Shown: piece after piece, positions 59,345 through 64,000 of the stretch | Layout of the letters: every line of letters starts with the position of its first letter | Numbering within the stretch: the first letter of the stretch is position 1 | Source: Piromyces finnis | Lineage: Eukaryota > Neocallimastigomycota > Neocallimastigomycetes > Neocallimastigales > Neocallimastigaceae | Reading direction: 5' to 3' | Length of the DNA stretch: 64,000 nt | Assembly (NCBI GenBank): GCA_002104945.1 | Contig: MCFH01000035.1 | Coordinates: forward strand, 1-64,000 | The notes under the pieces: generated by a model | Seen by the model: the letters and a program-made list of their open reading frames with translations, nothing else | The model's database searches: none | Told to the model about the DNA's origin: nothing | Position numbers and translations under genes: made by a program

Positions 59345-59662
59345 TTTTGATTATTATTATTATTTTAAAGCTATTATTATCAATTGTTTAATTCTTCAAT
59401 TTTGAATAATCTTCTAAATTTTATTATTGTTGTTATTACTAAACTGGATTTTAAAATTACAAAAGCAGAATTTTTTAAAGAAAAAAAAAATAAGTTGAAA
59501 TTTGTTATTATATTAATAAAATAAATATTATAGTTACATACTTTAATATAGATATGTTAATTTTAAAAAAATATATAATTATTGATATACAATTTTATAA
59601 ATTTTGAAATGAAATTATAATTTTTAAAATTAAATTTCAAAATCAAAATCTTTATATATAAT

Positions 59663-59711
<49 letters not shown>

Positions 59712-60081
59712 CAAAAATGCTGCTATATTAAAGCATTGATTTTTCACACCAATAATAAGATATTTTTAACATTTTATTTTTCATTTATTTATTTTCTTAT
59801 TTATTTATTCACTTATTTAATATACATTTTTAATTTTTATTCTTATGGCAAATTTTAAATTATGGTAATTTTAAAAACCTAAAATTAATTTACACTACGT
59901 ATTATATAGGTAAAAAGTAGTACCAAACTTTATTACTTATTATTCATATTTAAATAATAATTCATCTCATCTTTATAATTCGGAGAAAAATACATCTTTA
60001 AAAAAAAACAAATAAAAATAAAAATTAGAAGAAAAATAAAATAAATTTTTTTATGATTCTATTATTATAATAAAAAAGAAA
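59345..60081. other. Divergent promoter region of PEX1 and the CFAP144-like gene
   Basis: About 740 bp of AT-rich DNA with an A39 run at 59670-59708. It should carry promoters in both directions; no specific element was identified. Confidence 0.55.
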
Positions 60082-60891
60082 ATGGCTTCAAATAACACTA
60101 AATCTGATAGTCATGAAAAAGCTGTATATATTACATTAATATTATTATTTTATTTATTTTTCTATGTCATAAATAATAAAACCATATATTATAACAATCC
60201 ATTATCCTAGATATCAGATGCTATTTTCATTGAAAGAATAAAAAAGGAAAATAAATATTATAAAGTTTATGATAGCTATACACTAAATAAAAACATCACA
60301 AAAAGTAAATAATAAAAGCCAATATACAGATATTTACATTAAATAAATGATGTATATAAACTATTTTTAACATTCTTTACATATATTTATTAATAGAACT
60401 TGTTAATACTGAAAAACCTCAATGTGTATCTGTACAAGATAGAAAATTAACAGAAGAAGTTGATGGTATATATAATATAAAATAAATATTTAATAAAATC
60501 CACAAATAATTGCATATATTTATCTAAAAATATTTTATATTTCATATAAATATGCATTTATAAATAGACGAATATATTAAATTAGTCGAATATAGTAATT
60601 TACCACCAAATAAAAAATATATTCTTCCCCTTACAGAATCTCAAAATTATGGATGGGAGAGCAAAGTTTTAGTAAAAATCAATTTTTCATTTACAATTTC
60701 ATGATGAACAAAATAAAATATTTATATTTACATATTAATTACTTCCTTTTTTTCTCTTAACAATTAAATTTTAGTTACCAGAAACAATGACTGATCCAAG
60801 ATTAAGATTCCCTATAAAATCAACAGATATAAGATTCAACGCTGAATGTTCAAAACGAAGTGGAACTATGGCTGCTACTAAAAAAAACTAA
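60082..60891 (+). CDS. CFAP144: Cilia/flagella protein CFAP144 (FAM183)-like, 5 exons
   Basis: Exons: 60082-60123, 60211-60304, 60397-60465, 60568-60671, 60775-60891; 426 nt, 141 aa. The best guide is the block KKYILPLTESQNYGWES followed by MTDPRLRFPIKSTDI. It matches the conserved core of FAM183/CFAP144 proteins (P-x-T-E-x-Q-x-YGW, then a D-x-R-[LF]-x-x-P segment and a charged/aromatic tail). CFAP144 is a microtubule inner protein of axonemal doublets. The size and basic, compact composition agree, and there is no signal or membrane helix. Gut-fungal zoospores are flagellated, so a flagellar gene is expected. The family is recognised from short motifs only, so this call is less sure than its neighbours. 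Confidence 0.62.
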
Positions 60892-61515
<624 letters not shown>

Positions 61516-64000
61516 TTAAATTGCTGTATTTGGAGTTTCTGGAGAAATCGGGGTACCTATATTTTCTGTATTATTTGGTTGAAGTTCTAACTTATGTTGG
61601 CATTGCAATGGAGGTGCAGAAAGAGGGGATGGCGAGTTTAAATCATCAACAGAATAGAATAATGGTGAAGGCTCTATTACTTCTTGCATATGATTGTATT
61701 TATTAAAGGAACTCTTTTTAATACTACTTTTTAATGACAAACTATATGGAAGAGTATGTTCTACTATTTTCTTATGATCCCATTTTGGATAATTCGATAT
61801 ATGGTTTGCAGTTTTTTCAGCAGTAACTTGATCACCAATTATAGGATTTGTAGTATTACTTTTACTTTTAGGTTCTATGGATGATTGATTTTTAATGCAT
61901 ACTCTCCATTTTTCTATTTCCATTACAATTTGATTTACACTTAACCAATTTAATATATTTATTTTCCTTTCACTTGATTCTTCAATTCCACATTTATTTT
62001 CAATATCTTCATTATTTTCATCATGATTACTTAATGATATTTTATCTCCAAACTTGGCTTGTTCGATTAATTGTTTTATATGATCACCTAAATATTATTT
62101 AAGAAAAATAGAAATATTAATAAATTATACACAATAAATATTTATTTTCGAGAAATATTTACAAAAGAATGGTATAACATTATCATCTGGGTATGGTTGT
62201 AATTCTAATTGTTGTATTTCATAATGATAATTATAAGAGTTTGAGAATATATTATCTAATTCTTCCATACTTTCAATTAAATCATTTGGTAATGACTGTT
62301 TAAAAATAAATAGAATAATATATATTAATCTTAATTACTAAAAAAAAAAAAAAGACATTAATTTATATAGTATAAAATAATAGAATTACCTCCCATAATA
62401 CATGTTGTCTTACAAATAATTGATTTTTCAAACTGAAATATATTGCTGCGGCTGAATTATAATTCTTATTCACTAAACAGGCCTATTTTAGGTAAATATT
62501 AAATTAATTTAAAATATATAATGATTTAATTTATATCTAATATTCTATTTCTACCTTGGCGATTTTTATAAATTTTTTTAATGCAAATAATTTTTTCTTT
62601 ATAGTTAATTGTTCTCCAATTACAGTAATAGTATATTGAGATAACTATTAAAATATATGAAAAAAAAATTTTAGTATTAATTATAGTAGTAGCTGTTTTC
62701 GGTTGATACTGATAACTTACCTGATAAAACCATGAAATGTAACTCAAAACTATTCTTATTGGTTTATATAGCGTAAATTTACCAAAATTTTCATCCATCA
62801 ACTTTGTACCTTCTAGTAAATATATATAATAATCTGGTTCAATATCTTTAAATAACTGTTTTTCATGCAATAATAATTGAGAGCTGAATTCTTGAGATGT
62901 CATAATTAATGCCCATGGTTTTTTATTATCATTTGGAATTGAAAATTTTGATTTTGTTGGATTGCTTGAATTTTCATTTATAAATGTATATTGTTTGGTG
63001 AAAAGAGTTAATTTCTACATATATATGATAACAATAAAATATTTATATTAATATTTTATTATTGAAATTTAAAAAAAGTATGAATAGTTTATATTATAGC
63101 ATTATATATATAATATATATTTTTTTAATACTTGTTTTCTCAACACAGTATCTAGTTTTGTATACTCTCCGTAAAGATTAGTATTATTTATTAAATCGCC
63201 AATTTGGTTCATAAATTTATTTAATAAACCCATTACAGCACTACTAGTAAAATCATGCCAATGTAATCTTATCCAAAAGTTTAATAATTTCAAACATCTC
63301 TGCTGAATATTTTTTTTATTCTCATCATAGAAAAATTCTTGATCTTTAGTTGGATTTTGCGGTAATTTAACATTAAACCATGATATAATAAATTTTAATA
63401 AATCAAGTGGTGTAATATAGAATCTATAGGATACTAAGAAAGCATCTGTTAATTGCGTTTCTGTTTTCCATATTTATTGAAATTTTTTTTGTTAATTTTA
63501 AATACATAAATTAGTAAAAAAAAAAAAAAAATATATAGTTTTATTTAAATTCATTATAATAATTTGTTTTATTACAAGTACCTTGAGCAGTTGGGAAAAT
63601 TAAACTATCCATTACAGCTTCCAATGAGCCTTCGTATGGAATAGCTTTACCTTCTATTTCTTTATATTTAATACCATCTATCCTCATATCAAGTTCATCT
63701 TTTATTAATAAAATATAAATTATTGTATAATTTATACTTTTAATATATAAATTGCCCTATTTATTTTTTTATGATTTTATATATATAAATATAATTCCTT
63801 TATCTTTTCATGTTTTAATTTAATAATACCTTTATATATATTTAATTCTCTCGATAATGTTTGTATATCTATAGAAAAAAATAAATTATTGAACATAAAA
63901 TAAATATTGTAATTTTGTTACCCATACCATTTTATTAATCATATAAAATCTTAAAATATTAATATTAATAATATTAACCATTAACATCACACTCCGGAAA
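61516..64000 (-). CDS. Ras guanine-nucleotide exchange factor (RasGEF), 5' part beyond the window
   Basis: Multi-exon, running off the right edge. Reading 5' to 3': short exons near 63979-64000 and 63868-63830, then about 63703-63583 (DELDMRIDGIKY...EAVMDSLIFPTAQ). The RasGEF_N/REM domain follows (about 63459-63134: ETQLTDAFLVSYRFYITPLD, then CLKLLNFWIRLHWHDF). The CDC25 catalytic domain spans about 63014-62160 (SQEFSSQLLLHEKQLFKDIE; LFALKKFIKIAKACLVNKNY; NSAAAIYFSLK; VLWESLPNDLIESMEEL; IPFF). After the domain a low-complexity Ser/Pro tail ends at 61516. These proteins swap GDP for GTP on Ras-type GTPases at membranes. Exon borders in the catalytic part were not all fixed, and the N-terminus is missing, so Ras, Rap or Cdc25/Lte1 class cannot be settled. 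Confidence 0.85.

Overview
The window looks like nuclear DNA of an anaerobic gut fungus (Neocallimastigomycota). This is inferred from four things seen together: extreme A+T content with long homopolymer and TTA runs; genes broken by many short, AT-rich GT..AG introns; a secreted GH43 enzyme with two N-terminal Cys-rich modules of the fungal cellulosome dockerin (CBM10-like) type; and genes for a flagellated, glycogen-making eukaryote. No species is claimed.

Layout. 1-1407 (-) is the 5' part of a Ty3/gypsy-type retrotransposon: gag, then protease in the -1 frame, with a textbook A AAA AAC slippery site at the gag stop. A tRNA-Ala(UGC) lies at 3297-3368. A decayed LINE (endonuclease tail, linker, reverse transcriptase, zinc motif) covers 4172-7064 (-). 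9123-11383 (-) encodes glycogen branching enzyme. After about 5 kb of nearly gene-free DNA, 16636-21122 (+) encodes a 14-exon pyruvate/indolepyruvate decarboxylase-family protein with unusual insertions. 21722-23154 (-) is a secreted, membrane-anchored expansin/barwin-like (DPBB) protein. 25190-26348 holds a GC-richer block and a complete tRNA-derived SINE with A-tail and perfect 13-bp target duplication; a MITE-like inverted-repeat element follows at 26781-27021.

The right half is gene-dense: ERV1/ALR sulfhydryl oxidase (27603, +), ARPC1 of the Arp2/3 complex (29156-31532, -, 8 exons), dockerin-GH43 (34182, +), a small putative hydrogenosomal membrane/coiled-coil protein (37002-38412, +), a large repeat protein with a C-terminal CaaX box (41116-43950, +), a WDR7/rabconnectin-3-beta homologue (45315-52140, -, 24 exons, 1388 aa), PEX1 (53702-59344, -, 21 exons, 1180 aa), a CFAP144/FAM183-like ciliary protein (60082-60891, +) and a RasGEF (61516 to the right edge, -).

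Exon models were built by hand from GT/AG sites, reading-frame phase and family similarity. For every complete multi-exon model the summed exon length is a multiple of three. The genes are not an operon. Together they cover plant polysaccharide attack (dockerin GH43, DPBB protein), fermentation and storage (decarboxylase, branching enzyme), organelle biogenesis (ERV1, PEX1, WDR7 for V-ATPase control), zoospore motility or shape (CFAP144, ARPC1) and signalling (RasGEF). The most notable items are the SINE, the prenylation-motif repeat protein, an apparently intact PEX1 in a probable anaerobe, and the gag-pro frameshift signal.
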